DNA of 5,164 nucleotides. It comes from Pseudaestuariivita sp. Its GTDB lineage: Bacteria; Pseudomonadota; Alphaproteobacteria; Rhodobacterales; Rhodobacteraceae. The notes under the pieces are model-generated. The model was not told the DNA's origin. It worked only from the letters and a program-made list of their open reading frames with translations, and did not search any database. Below are positions 1 to 5,164 of the stretch, piece by piece. The stretch covers positions 1 through 5,164 of the forward strand of contig JAHDCH010000214.1 of the NCBI GenBank assembly GCA_020629995.1, read 5' to 3'. Position numbers and translations under genes: made by a program. Numbering within the stretch: position 1 is the stretch's first letter; the number at the start of each line of letters is the position of its first letter.

Positions 1-993
1 TGCAACATGGGCCAGTCGTCCAACGACACCTTCCCCACCGCAATGCACATCGCCACCGCGATGACCGCGCGCGACATTACCCTGCCGGGCCTCGAAAAGC
101 TGCACGCGGCGCTGCAAGCGAAGGTCGAGGAGTTCGACGGCATCATCAAGATCGGCCGAACGCATACGCAGGACGCCACGCCCCTGACCCTCAGTCAGGA
201 ATTCTCGGGCTACACGCACCAGGTTGCCATGGGCATTCAGCGGATCAAGGACGCCCTGGGCCGCATTTATGAGCTGGCACAAGGCGGCACGGCCGTCGGC
301 ACCGGCCTCAACACGGCCAAAGGCTGGGACGTCGAGGTGGCCGCCAATATGGCTGAAATCACCGGCCTGCCCTTTGTCACCGCGCCAAACAAGTTCGAGG
401 CCCTCGCTGCGCATGACGCCATGGTCGAGATGTCGGGCGCGCTCAAGGTCGTCGCCGCGTCCTTGTTCAAGATCGCCAATGACATCCGCCTGCTCGGCTC
501 AGGCCCCCGCTGCGGCCTGGGCGAGCTGATCCTGCCGGAAAACGAACCCGGCTCGTCGATCATGCCGGGCAAGGTGAACCCGACGCAATGCGAAGCGCTG
601 ACGCAGGTCTGCGCGCATGTGATGGGCAACGATGCTGCAGTCGGCTTTGCCGGGTCGCAAGGCCATTTCGAGCTGAACGTTTACAAGCCAATGATGGCCT
701 ACAACGTCTTGCAATCCATGCAGCTTCTGGGCGATGCGGCCTCGGCCTTTACCGACAATCTCGTGGTGGGGCTCAAGGCCGATGCCGACCGCATCGAACG
801 CCTGATGCGCGAGTCGCTGATGCTGGTGACGGCGCTTGCGCCCGAGATCGGCTATGACAACGCCACCGCCGTTGCCAAGACAGCGCACAAGAACAAGACC
901 ACGCTTAAGGAAGAGGCGATCAAACTCGGCTTTGTCGACGAGGACACGTTCGATCGCGTTGTCCGCCCCGAGCAAATGGTTGGCCCCAAGTGA
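1..993 (+). CDS. fumC: Class II fumarate hydratase (fumarase C), C-terminal part, 5' end outside window
   Basis: Cytosolic TCA-cycle enzyme that reversibly hydrates fumarate to L-malate; class II fumarases are iron-independent homotetramers of the aspartase/fumarase superfamily. The reading frame is open from base 1 (Cys-Asn before the first Met at 7), so this is a window-edge truncation and not a broken gene. Numbered from that Met, the sequence shows GQSSND at 2-7, the catalytic-site TH at 52-53 in [21 protein letters not shown] at 93-102 and the superfamily signature [11 protein letters not shown] at 182-192. Aligned by eye to E. coli FumC with an offset of 135, these give Ser139/Asn141, His188, Ser318, Lys324 and Asn326, so all key active-site residues are kept. 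The C-terminus (RPEQMVGPK) is typical, and the full protein would be about 463 aa, the normal length. It is followed after 34 bp by two small same-strand genes. Confidence 0.97.
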   Translation, partial: CNMGQSSNDTFPTAMHIATAMTARDITLPGLEKLHAALQAKVEEFDGIIKIGRTHTQDATPLTLSQEFSGYTHQVAMGIQRIKDALGRIYELAQGGTAVGTGLNTAKGWDVEVAANMAEITGLPFVTAPNKFEALAAHDAMVEMSGALKVVAASLFKIANDIRLLGSGPRCGLGELILPENEPGSSIMPGKVNPTQCEALTQVCAHVMGNDAAVGFAGSQGHFELNVYKPMMAYNVLQSMQLLGDAASAFTDNLVVGLKADADRIERLMRESLMLVTALAPEIGYDNATAVAKTAHKNKTTLKEEAIKLGFVDEDTFDRVVRPEQMVGPK

Positions 994-996
994 GCC

Positions 997-1016
997 GTGC
1001 CGCGCGAGGCGCGCAC
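997..1016 (+). other. Short GC-rich hairpin between fumC and the DUF4169 gene
   Basis: Three bases after the fumC stop, GTGCCGCGC can pair with GCGCGCAC around a GAG loop, leaving one bulged C. No T-run follows; the next bases contain the ribosome binding site of the downstream gene. It is therefore more likely an mRNA 3'-end stabiliser or processing element, or simple GC-rich chance, than a classical intrinsic terminator. Confidence 0.3.
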
Positions 1017-1027
1017 GAAAGGGCGCG

Positions 1028-1207
1028 ATGAGCGGCGCGCCGATCAATCTGAACCGCGCGCGCAAGGACAAGGCGCGCGCGAAGAAACGCGCTCAAGCAG
1101 ATGAAAACGCGTTAAAATTCGGCCGAACCAAAGAGCAAAAACGCACCGAGGCAGCAGAGGCCGAAAAGGCCGCCCGCCATCTAGATCAGCACCGCAAAGA
1201 CGAATGA
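1028..1207 (+). CDS. DUF4169 family small basic protein (59 aa)
   Basis: A 59-aa, highly charged protein rich in Lys, Arg, Ala and Glu. It starts MSGAPINLNRARKDKARAKK and carries an FGRTKEQK motif at residues 32-39, which matches what I recall of the DUF4169 family (INLNRARK near the N-terminus, FGRTK in the middle). The family's function is unknown. No signal peptide or membrane segment is visible; the pattern suggests a mostly helical, soluble protein. The ATG at 1028 is chosen because it has an AAAGGG ribosome binding site at 1018-1023, and an earlier start would run back into fumC. Its TGA overlaps the ATG of the next gene by 4 bases, implying translational coupling. From memory, small DUF4169 genes often follow fumC in Rhodobacterales. 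Confidence 0.85.
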   Translation: MSGAPINLNRARKDKARAKKRAQADENALKFGRTKEQKRTEAAEAEKAARHLDQHRKDE

Positions 1208-1419
1208 CAGGGCGGCCCGTCAAACGCTCGCTCACGCTGAACGGGCACCGAACCTCGGTCTCGCTCGAGGATGCATTCTGGCGCGAGTTTCGCCGTATCG
1301 CAGAGGAAAAAGGCAAGCCAATCAATGCGCTGGCCTCCGAAATTGATGCGCGGCGCGATCTGGAAACCGGTCTTGCCTCGGCAATCCGGGTCTACATTCT
1401 TGAAACCCTGAAATCCTGA
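1204..1419 (+). CDS. Ribbon-helix-helix domain protein (71 aa, RHH_4-like)
   Basis: A 71-aa protein resembling the RHH_4 family of ribbon-helix-helix proteins. The N-terminal part RPVKRSLTLNGHRTSVSLED carries the basic, alternating beta-strand expected to contact DNA (about residues 14-21). It is followed by helix A (about 22-36, AFWREFRRIAEEKG) and helix B after the turn residues KPIN (about 40-50). A C-terminal helix, GLASAIRVYILETL, occupies about 56-69. RHH proteins usually act as dimeric repressors, but the target of this family is not established; autoregulation or control of the fumC unit is inference only. Its ATG at 1204 overlaps the upstream stop as ATGA, and no strong ribosome binding site is visible, so translation probably depends on coupling to the DUF4169 gene. 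Confidence 0.85.
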   Translation: MTGRPVKRSLTLNGHRTSVSLEDAFWREFRRIAEEKGKPINALASEIDARRDLETGLASAIRVYILETLKS

Positions 1420-1426
1420 CGCGCAG

Positions 1427-1450
1427 CGCGCGGGGCTATTGCCGCGCGCG
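1427..1450. terminator. GC-rich hairpin between convergent genes, possible bidirectional terminator
   Basis: CGCGCGGGGC at 1427-1436 pairs with GCCGCGCGCG at 1441-1450 around a TATT loop: a 10-bp stem with one G-G mismatch. It lies 7 bp after the stop of the ribbon-helix-helix gene and covers the stop codon (1436-1438) of the minus-strand 89-aa gene, where a shared terminator would be expected. Neither strand has a clear T-run after the stem, so termination activity is uncertain. Confidence 0.4.
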
Positions 1451-1705
1451 GGCCCGCCACCCCCCGCGGCGGCGCGGGGCGGAAATGGTCTGGAGCCCTT
1501 CCTCCAGCACGCCGGTCATCGGATGGCCGGGCGTGCCGTATGTGGCCAACAGCACCTTCAGCGCCGCGGTCTGGTCCTGCTCCGCAGGCAGGCTCAGCGC
1601 CCAGTCCAGAAAGATCGACCGGCATTGGCCAAGGTCGATGCCCTCGATGCGGTAGGCCTCGCGGATGAGGCCTTTGGGGTCTTCTGCCGTCTCACTGCGG
1701 CTCAT
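1436..1705 (-). CDS. Small conserved-looking protein of unknown function downstream of glnE (89 aa)
   Basis: I do not recognise a named family. The 89-aa product begins MSRSETAEDPKGLIREAYRI, followed by a predicted helical core with GIDLGQCRSIFLDWALSLP at about 22-40, then AALKVLLATYG at about 47-57, HPMTGVLEEGL at 61-71 and a very basic tail rich in Arg (79-88). There is no signal peptide or membrane segment. The ATG at 1705 is chosen over longer upstream starts because a good Shine-Dalgarno region (GGAGGAAAGGG, minus strand 1722-1712) lies 6 bases before it. This start makes the gene overlap the end of glnE by 14 bases in another frame, implying coupled translation in one operon. It is very likely a real gene: the frame is sensible, the core is acidic to neutral and protein-like, and it fills the gap up to the convergent hairpin. 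A role tied to glutamine synthetase control is possible only by context. Confidence 0.72.
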   Translation of the reverse strand: MSRSETAEDPKGLIREAYRIEGIDLGQCRSIFLDWALSLPAEQDQTAALKVLLATYGTPGHPMTGVLEEGLQTISAPRRRGGWRARARQ

Positions 1706-4439
1706 GGTCGGCCCTTTCCTCCAGCACGGCGCCAATGATCTCGGCAGCCTGTGATGTGATATCATGCAAGCGCCGGTCAAGAGCACCAGGCGCGTCTTCC
1801 CGTGTCACGCGCGCGACAAAGGCCCGCGCACCCTGCCCCAGAGTGTCAGGATTGAGCGCGCCGCGCCCGATCAGCTGTTCGGCCATGCGCAGGCGCCAGC
1901 ACAAGGCATGGGCCGAGGCCAAAGCGTCCTGCTGGACCTTTGTGATCCATCCAAGGGACAGCGCAGCCTCCAGCCCTTCGGTCACATCGCCGCGCGTCGC
2001 GCCCCGCACCAATGCTGCGGACTGGGCAAACAATTCGATGTCCTGAAGCCGCCCCTGCCCCAGTTTGACCTCCCACGCCGGCGCGGGACCGCTTGCCTCG
2101 GCAATGCGCCGGCGCATTGTGGCCAGATCGTTCAGCACCTGTCCTTCGGGCCGAGGCGGCGTAAGCAACCTGTCCAGAAACCTATCCAGATCACCGCACA
2201 AAGCAGCGGTGCCCGCGACCGGGGCCGCACGGATCAGGGCCATATGTTCCCACGTCCAGGCCTCGGTCGCCTGATAATCCTGAAAAGCGCGCCAGGACGT
2301 GGCAACCGGCCCCTTGTTGCCCGACGGGCGCAGGCGCATGTCGACTTCGTACAGCCGCCCCTCGGCAGTGGGCGCGGTCAGCGCCGTCACCAGAGCCTGT
2401 GTCAGGCGCGCATAATAGGGCCGTACGGCAAGGGGACGGCGGCCTTCGCTGGTCTCGGCGCTGCCCGGATCATAGATGACGATCAGATCCAGGTCCGAGC
2501 GCGCATGGAGCCGCCCCGATCCCAAAGACCCCATGCCCAGCACAGCCGCGCCACGCCCCGGCGGCGGGCCATGTTTCAAGGAAAACTCGGCCACCACCGC
2601 AGGCCAAAGGGCGGTCAGACCCGCACGGGCCAGCCCGGCATATTGCCCGGCCGCCTCATCCGGAGGGGTGACGCCCCGCAACAGATGAACCCCGATGCGG
2701 AACTGCCAGTCGCGCGTCCAGCGGCGTGCGGCATCCAGCTGAGCCTCATAGTCGTCTTCCGCCGCAAGACACCGCTCGGCCTCGAGATTCAGCCGCGCCT
2801 GACCCGGCCAGGGCGCAAAGAAATCACCCGCGATGACCGCATCGAACACCTGTGGATGGCGCGCCAGATACGCGGCCAGCTCGGGACCGACCGAGACAAC
2901 CTCGACCAACAGGTCGACCAGCTGAGGATTCGCCTCGAACAAAGAAAACAGCTGCACCCCCGCAGGCAGCCCTGCCAGAAACCGGTCAAAGGCAGCACGG
3001 GCCTCGTCCGGGCGCGGCGCTTCGGCAAGACGCGCCAGGATCGCAGGTTGCAGGCGGCGAAAGATGCGCGCAGCACGGTCCGACCGCAAGGCCGGATACC
3101 GGAGCCAGCCTTCATCCGCCAAAGGGCCCGGCACGTCCTCGGTCCGGCCCTGCCCGGGATCAAAGAAGCGGTCGGTCCGGTCATGCACATCTTCGAGCAC
3201 ATCGCGCAGGCCGGAGCGTAGCGCATCGGCAGTGGTGTCCATCAGAGCCGACAAGCGTGCCCATTCATCGTCGTTGCCGGGCAAGGCATGGGTCTGCGCG
3301 TCGCGCAGCATCTGCACGCGGTGTTCGGCCTCGCGCAGGGTGCGGTAGCTGGAGGTCAGCGCCTCGGCCGTGTCTGCGGGCACCCAGCCCTGTTCGGCCA
3401 GCCGCGCAAGGGCGGGTACGGTTGCGCGCAGGCGCAGCGTGTCATCGCGGCCACCCGCGATGATCTGGCGGGTCTGGGTAAAGAATTCGATCTCGCGGAT
3501 ACCGCCGCGACCCAGTTTCAGATCGTGACGCGGCAGGGTGATCGGGCCATGCAGGCCCTTGGCCTCGCGAATGGCCAGCCGCATGTTGTGTGCATCCTCG
3601 ATGGCCGCGAAGTCCAGGTGACGCCGCCAGATGAACGGGCGCAGCGCGTCGATGAACCGCGCGCCCGCCGCCAGATCGCCCGCGCAAGGCCGCGCCTTGA
3701 CCCAAGCCGCGCGCTCCCATGTGCGGCCCAGTGTTTCGTAATATTGCTCGGCCGCGCCCATGGCGATGCAAACCGGCGTCACCGATGGATCGGGACGCAG
3801 ACGCAGATCGGTGCGAAAGACATAGCCGTCGGCGGTCACGTCGTTCAGCCAGCCGCTCATCCGGCGGATCACGCGGGACAGCTGCGCGCGCGCCTCGGCA
3901 ATATCAGACGGGTCCATGCCGGCATCGTCGAACAGGCAGATCAGGTCGATGTCGGATGAATAGTTCAGCTCGGCCGCGCCCATCTTGCCCATGGCAAAGA
4001 CGGTCGGCATGGGCGGCGCGCACCGCGCGCGGGCCATGGCGGCGGTCAACGCCGCGGCGCAGGCCGCATCGGCCAGTCCGGTCAGCGCGCCAGTCACCTG
4101 CTCAAGTGGCCAGAACCCGGCGAGGTCGCACAACGCGGCCAGCAGCGCCATGCGCCGCTTGGCCTGTCGCAAGGGCACGGACGGGTCCTGTCCGGGGTCC
4201 AGCGACCGCACCGCAGCCACCAGATCGGCGGCGGCCTGCGCCGGGTCTTGCGCCGCGCCTTCCAGCCAGTCGCCCTCGCGCGCGACAAGCTGCGCAAGAT
4301 ACGGAGCGGTTCCCGCAGCACCACGGATCAGCGCCGCGATATCGCCTTCGGCCCAGGGCACATGGGCCAGGGCCGCATCGCCGACAGCGGGATCAAAGGC
4401 GCGCGGGCAGCGCCCGGCAAGAGCAAGAGGTCGCAACAT
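1692..4439 (-). CDS. glnE: Bifunctional [glutamine synthetase] adenylyltransferase / adenylyl-L-tyrosine phosphorylase
   Basis: Cytosolic regulator of glutamine synthetase: it adds AMP to a Tyr of GlnA when nitrogen is plentiful and removes it by phosphorolysis when nitrogen is short, responding to PII proteins and glutamine. The 915-aa protein has the duplicated nucleotidyltransferase architecture. The N-terminal adenylyl-removing domain carries FAMGKMGAAELNYSSDIDL at about 148-166, with the metal-binding Asp pair in SDIDL, DLRLRPDPS at 211-219, and KLGRGGIREIEFF at 308-320. A helical linker follows. The C-terminal adenylylating domain has VLGMGSLGSGRLHARSDLDL at about 633-652, DMRLRPSGNKG at 700-710 and KLGQGRLQDIELFAQ at 792-806. 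Length fits the family (E. coli about 946 aa). The ATG at 4439 is preferred because it leaves a short lead before CPRAFDP, as I recall in relatives; a GTG at 4463 would add 8 residues. Neither has a strong ribosome binding site. It is divergent from the deacylase gene and overlaps the downstream small gene. Confidence 0.96.
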   Translation of the reverse strand: MLRPLALAGRCPRAFDPAVGDAALAHVPWAEGDIAALIRGAAGTAPYLAQLVAREGDWLEGAAQDPAQAAADLVAAVRSLDPGQDPSVPLRQAKRRMALLAALCDLAGFWPLEQVTGALTGLADAACAAALTAAMARARCAPPMPTVFAMGKMGAAELNYSSDIDLICLFDDAGMDPSDIAEARAQLSRVIRRMSGWLNDVTADGYVFRTDLRLRPDPSVTPVCIAMGAAEQYYETLGRTWERAAWVKARPCAGDLAAGARFIDALRPFIWRRHLDFAAIEDAHNMRLAIREAKGLHGPITLPRHDLKLGRGGIREIEFFTQTRQIIAGGRDDTLRLRATVPALARLAEQGWVPADTAEALTSSYRTLREAEHRVQMLRDAQTHALPGNDDEWARLSALMDTTADALRSGLRDVLEDVHDRTDRFFDPGQGRTEDVPGPLADEGWLRYPALRSDRAARIFRRLQPAILARLAEAPRPDEARAAFDRFLAGLPAGVQLFSLFEANPQLVDLLVEVVSVGPELAAYLARHPQVFDAVIAGDFFAPWPGQARLNLEAERCLAAEDDYEAQLDAARRWTRDWQFRIGVHLLRGVTPPDEAAGQYAGLARAGLTALWPAVVAEFSLKHGPPPGRGAAVLGMGSLGSGRLHARSDLDLIVIYDPGSAETSEGRRPLAVRPYYARLTQALVTALTAPTAEGRLYEVDMRLRPSGNKGPVATSWRAFQDYQATEAWTWEHMALIRAAPVAGTAALCGDLDRFLDRLLTPPRPEGQVLNDLATMRRRIAEASGPAPAWEVKLGQGRLQDIELFAQSAALVRGATRGDVTEGLEAALSLGWITKVQQDALASAHALCWRLRMAEQLIGRGALNPDTLGQGARAFVARVTREDAPGALDRRLHDITSQAAEIIGAVLEERADHEPQ
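1712..1722 (-). promoter_or_regulatory. Ribosome binding site of the 89-aa gene, inside the glnE 3' end
   Basis: On the minus strand GGAGGAAAGGG lies 6 bases before the ATG at 1705. The same bases encode a Leu-Glu-Glu-Arg stretch near the GlnE C-terminus. It decides the start of the small gene and supports coupling of its translation to glnE. Confidence 0.6.
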
Positions 4440-4468
4440 GGGCGCAGCCTGAGCGGGTGGCACCGCGC

Positions 4469-4487
4469 CGTCAATGGGTTGACGTCA
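4469..4487. promoter_or_regulatory. Inverted repeat in the glnE/deacylase divergent region, possible operator or divergent promoter
   Basis: CGTCAA-TGGG-TTGACG (4469-4484) is a perfect 6-bp inverted repeat with a 4-bp spacer; it runs directly into a second palindrome, TGACGTCA (4480-4487). Each arm of the first repeat also reads as a TTGACG -35-like hexamer, one per strand, pointing toward each gene. For the plus direction, the hexamer at 4502-4507 (AATGCT), 17 bp further on, is only a poor -10. The site could be an operator, a pair of -35 elements, or both. It lies just upstream of (or, if GTG 4463 is used, 5 bp before) the glnE start. Confidence 0.35.
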
Positions 4488-4516
4488 CGCCGCAATCGCA
4501 AAATGCTCGGACAGCA

Positions 4517-4521
4517 AGGAG
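4517..4521 (+). promoter_or_regulatory. Ribosome binding site of the YbaK/EbsC-like gene
   Basis: AGGAG lies 6 bases before the ATG at 4528, a near-ideal Shine-Dalgarno match that fixes this start. Confidence 0.75.
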
Positions 4522-4527
4522 ACCAAC

Positions 4528-4992
4528 ATGAGCAAAAGCCTCAAACGTGTGCGCGCCGCGCTGGAAGGCCATGGGCTGACACCCGAAATCCGCGAGCTGA
4601 CCCAGGCCCGCACCGCGCAAGAGGCTGCGGATGGTGTCGGTTGCGAACTGGACCAGATTGCCAAATCGATCATCTTTCGCGCCGAAACAAGCGGCACCGC
4701 CGTTCTGTTCCTGACAGCGGGCGGCAACCAGGTTGACGCGGCCAAAGCCTCGGCCCTTGCGCAAGAGCCGCTTGGCAAGGCCGATGCCGCGCTGATACGG
4801 GCGCAGACCGGCTTTGCCATCGGAGGGGTCGCCCCCATAGGGCATTTGTCCCCGATCCGCGCATTCTGGGATCCACGCCTGTCGGATTTTGCTGAAATCT
4901 GGGCCGCGGCGGGTACACCGCGCCATGTCTTTGCCCTGCCACCTGCGGTTCTTTTGCAAATTTCAGGGGCGCAAACGGCTGATTTCACTTAA
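4528..4992 (+). CDS. YbaK/EbsC family protein, probable aminoacyl-tRNA deacylase (trans-editing factor)
   Basis: A 154-aa single-domain protein of the YbaK/ProX/INS editing superfamily, whose members hydrolyse mischarged aminoacyl-tRNA (for YbaK, Cys-tRNA-Pro) in the cytosol. Visible hallmarks are the conserved Lys46 within QIAKSIIF (43-50), matching the essential Lys of Haemophilus YbaK; a strand with LFLTAGGNQVD (60-70); the loop GGVAPIGH at 99-106, the family's GGxxPxGH motif; and the C-terminal WAAAGTPRHVFALPPAVLLQ at about 125-144. Length matches stand-alone members (about 150-160 aa) and there is no fused synthetase domain. The start is supported by the AGGAG site. Which mischarged tRNA it edits cannot be told from the sequence; relatives include YbaK, ProXp-ala and YeaK types. 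It is divergent from glnE; no functional link between the two is evident. Confidence 0.93.
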   Translation: MSKSLKRVRAALEGHGLTPEIRELTQARTAQEAADGVGCELDQIAKSIIFRAETSGTAVLFLTAGGNQVDAAKASALAQEPLGKADAALIRAQTGFAIGGVAPIGHLSPIRAFWDPRLSDFAEIWAAAGTPRHVFALPPAVLLQISGAQTADFT

Positions 4993-5004
4993 AGAAAAAA
5001 GTAA

Positions 5005-5023
5005 ATGTAAAAAACATTCACAT
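5005..5023. promoter_or_regulatory. 19-bp palindromic operator candidate, copy 1
   Basis: ATGTAAAAAACATTCACAT: arms ATGTAAA and TTCACAT separated by 5 bases, 6 of 7 arm pairs complementary. It shares CATTCACAT exactly with copy 2 and starts 59 bp upstream of it. The left edge also holds ATGT-AAAAA-ACAT, a smaller nested inverted repeat. Confidence 0.5.
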
Positions 5024-5063
5024 ACCCCCTTGCCACCAGAGCCATGTGATCCCATTTTGATTG

Positions 5064-5082
5064 ATGTGAAAGGCATTCACAT
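5064..5082. promoter_or_regulatory. 19-bp palindromic operator candidate, copy 2
   Basis: ATGTGAAAGGCATTCACAT: perfect 7-bp arms ATGTGAA/TTCACAT around a 5-bp centre, located 41 bp before the ATG at 5124, where a repressor would overlap a promoter. TTGATG at 5061-5066 could be a -35 element partly inside the site, but no clear -10 was found at the right distance. The form TGAA-N5-TTCA suits a dimeric winged-helix or TetR-type regulator; the cognate protein is not in the window. Confidence 0.6.
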
Positions 5083-5123
5083 TGCCCGCCACACGATAGC
5101 GACACCTTTTGATGGAGACATAT

Positions 5124-5164
5124 ATGACCACGCTCGCCCCCATGGCGCCTCATGCCACCCAGCC
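5124..5164 (+). CDS. 5' end of an unidentified gene, cut by window edge
   Basis: An ATG at 5124 follows a GGAG ribosome binding site (5114-5117) by 6 bases and opens a frame to the window end: MTTLAPMAPHATQ, 13 complete codons. This low-complexity, Ala/Pro-rich start is too short to identify the product. The frame being open, the good ribosome binding site and the operator-like palindromes upstream make it a likely real, regulated gene. It need not be in an operon with the deacylase gene, given the 131-bp gap. Confidence 0.6.
   Translation, partial: MTTLAPMAPHATQ

Larger units (their letters stand above)
4993..5123. other. AT-richer intergenic region carrying two palindromes
   Basis: This 131-bp stretch between the deacylase gene and the next gene is distinctly richer in A and T than the rest of the window, especially 4990-5025. 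It contains two related 19-bp inverted repeats and a likely promoter. No convincing terminator hairpin follows the deacylase stop and no small open frame with a ribosome binding site was seen. Confidence 0.7.

Noticed and set aside
499..1071. Minus-strand open frame opposite the fumC 3' end
   Set aside because: Antisense to the fumarase signature and active-site codons; the product has no family features and is explained by third-position GC bias.
1028..1419. Toxin-antitoxin module (basic small protein plus RHH protein)
   Set aside because: The RHH protein resembles the stand-alone RHH_4 family, not an antitoxin with a toxin-binding tail, and the DUF4169 protein has no toxin fold or motif. 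The same arrangement behind fumC suggests a core locus.
1764..3221. Long plus-strand open frame (485 codons) opposite glnE
   Set aside because: It lies wholly antisense to a clear glnE. Its product is rich in Arg, Gln, Pro and Gly with no recognisable domain, the usual result of GC-rich codon bias, and I saw no ribosome binding site.
3288..3959. Plus-strand open frames opposite the glnE N-terminal half (also 3719-4531 and 2852-3463)
   Set aside because: Arg/Ala/Pro-rich shadow translations of the opposite strand. All conserved motifs in this region belong to GlnE.
4440..4463. GTG at 4463 as the glnE start
   Set aside because: Possible, but it lacks a clear ribosome binding site and adds a non-family-like lead. 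The ATG at 4439 gives a more typical N-terminus, so it was preferred, not proven.
4992..5030. Intrinsic terminator after the deacylase gene
   Set aside because: The region is A-rich but has no GC stem followed by a T-run on the plus strand; the inverted repeat here is better read as an operator.
5064..5082. CRP or FNR site upstream of the last gene
   Set aside because: TGTGA and TCACA are separated by 7 bases, not the 6 of a CRP site. There is no TTGAT-N4-ATCAA for FNR, although TTGAT occurs alone nearby.

Overview
The window is GC-rich, gene-dense bacterial chromosome. Its codon use, its gene content and the closeness of its FumC, GlnE, DUF4169 and ribbon-helix-helix proteins to versions I recall from Rhodobacterales point to an alphaproteobacterium of that order (Rhodobacter/Paracoccus/Roseobacter type). 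This placement rests on recognition, not on a database search. No RNA gene, insertion sequence, CRISPR array or phage gene is visible.

Layout. Positions 1-993 hold the C-terminal 70% of a class II fumarase (fumC, + strand, cut by the window edge). It is followed on the same strand by a 59-aa DUF4169 protein (1028-1207), whose stop overlaps the start of a 71-aa ribbon-helix-helix protein (1204-1419) in an ATGA junction. These three look like one transcription unit. A GC-rich hairpin at 1427-1450 separates them from a convergent minus-strand pair: glnE (1692-4439, bifunctional glutamine synthetase adenylyltransferase/adenylyl-removing enzyme) and an 89-aa protein of unknown function (1436-1705), whose start lies inside the end of glnE.

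Divergent from glnE, across a short intergenic region with a perfect CGTCAA/TTGACG inverted repeat, is a YbaK/EbsC-type aminoacyl-tRNA deacylase homologue (4528-4992). After it comes a 131-bp AT-richer intergenic region with two copies of a 19-bp palindrome (ATGTRAA-N5-TTCACAT). These precede the start of a further plus-strand gene at 5124, of which only 13 codons are in the window.

Functionally this is mostly core metabolism: a TCA-cycle enzyme, post-translational control of nitrogen assimilation, and translation quality control. I see no undescribed defence or mobile system. The most interesting signal is the paired palindromic operator upstream of the unidentified last gene, followed by the two small proteins of unknown role attached to fumC and glnE.
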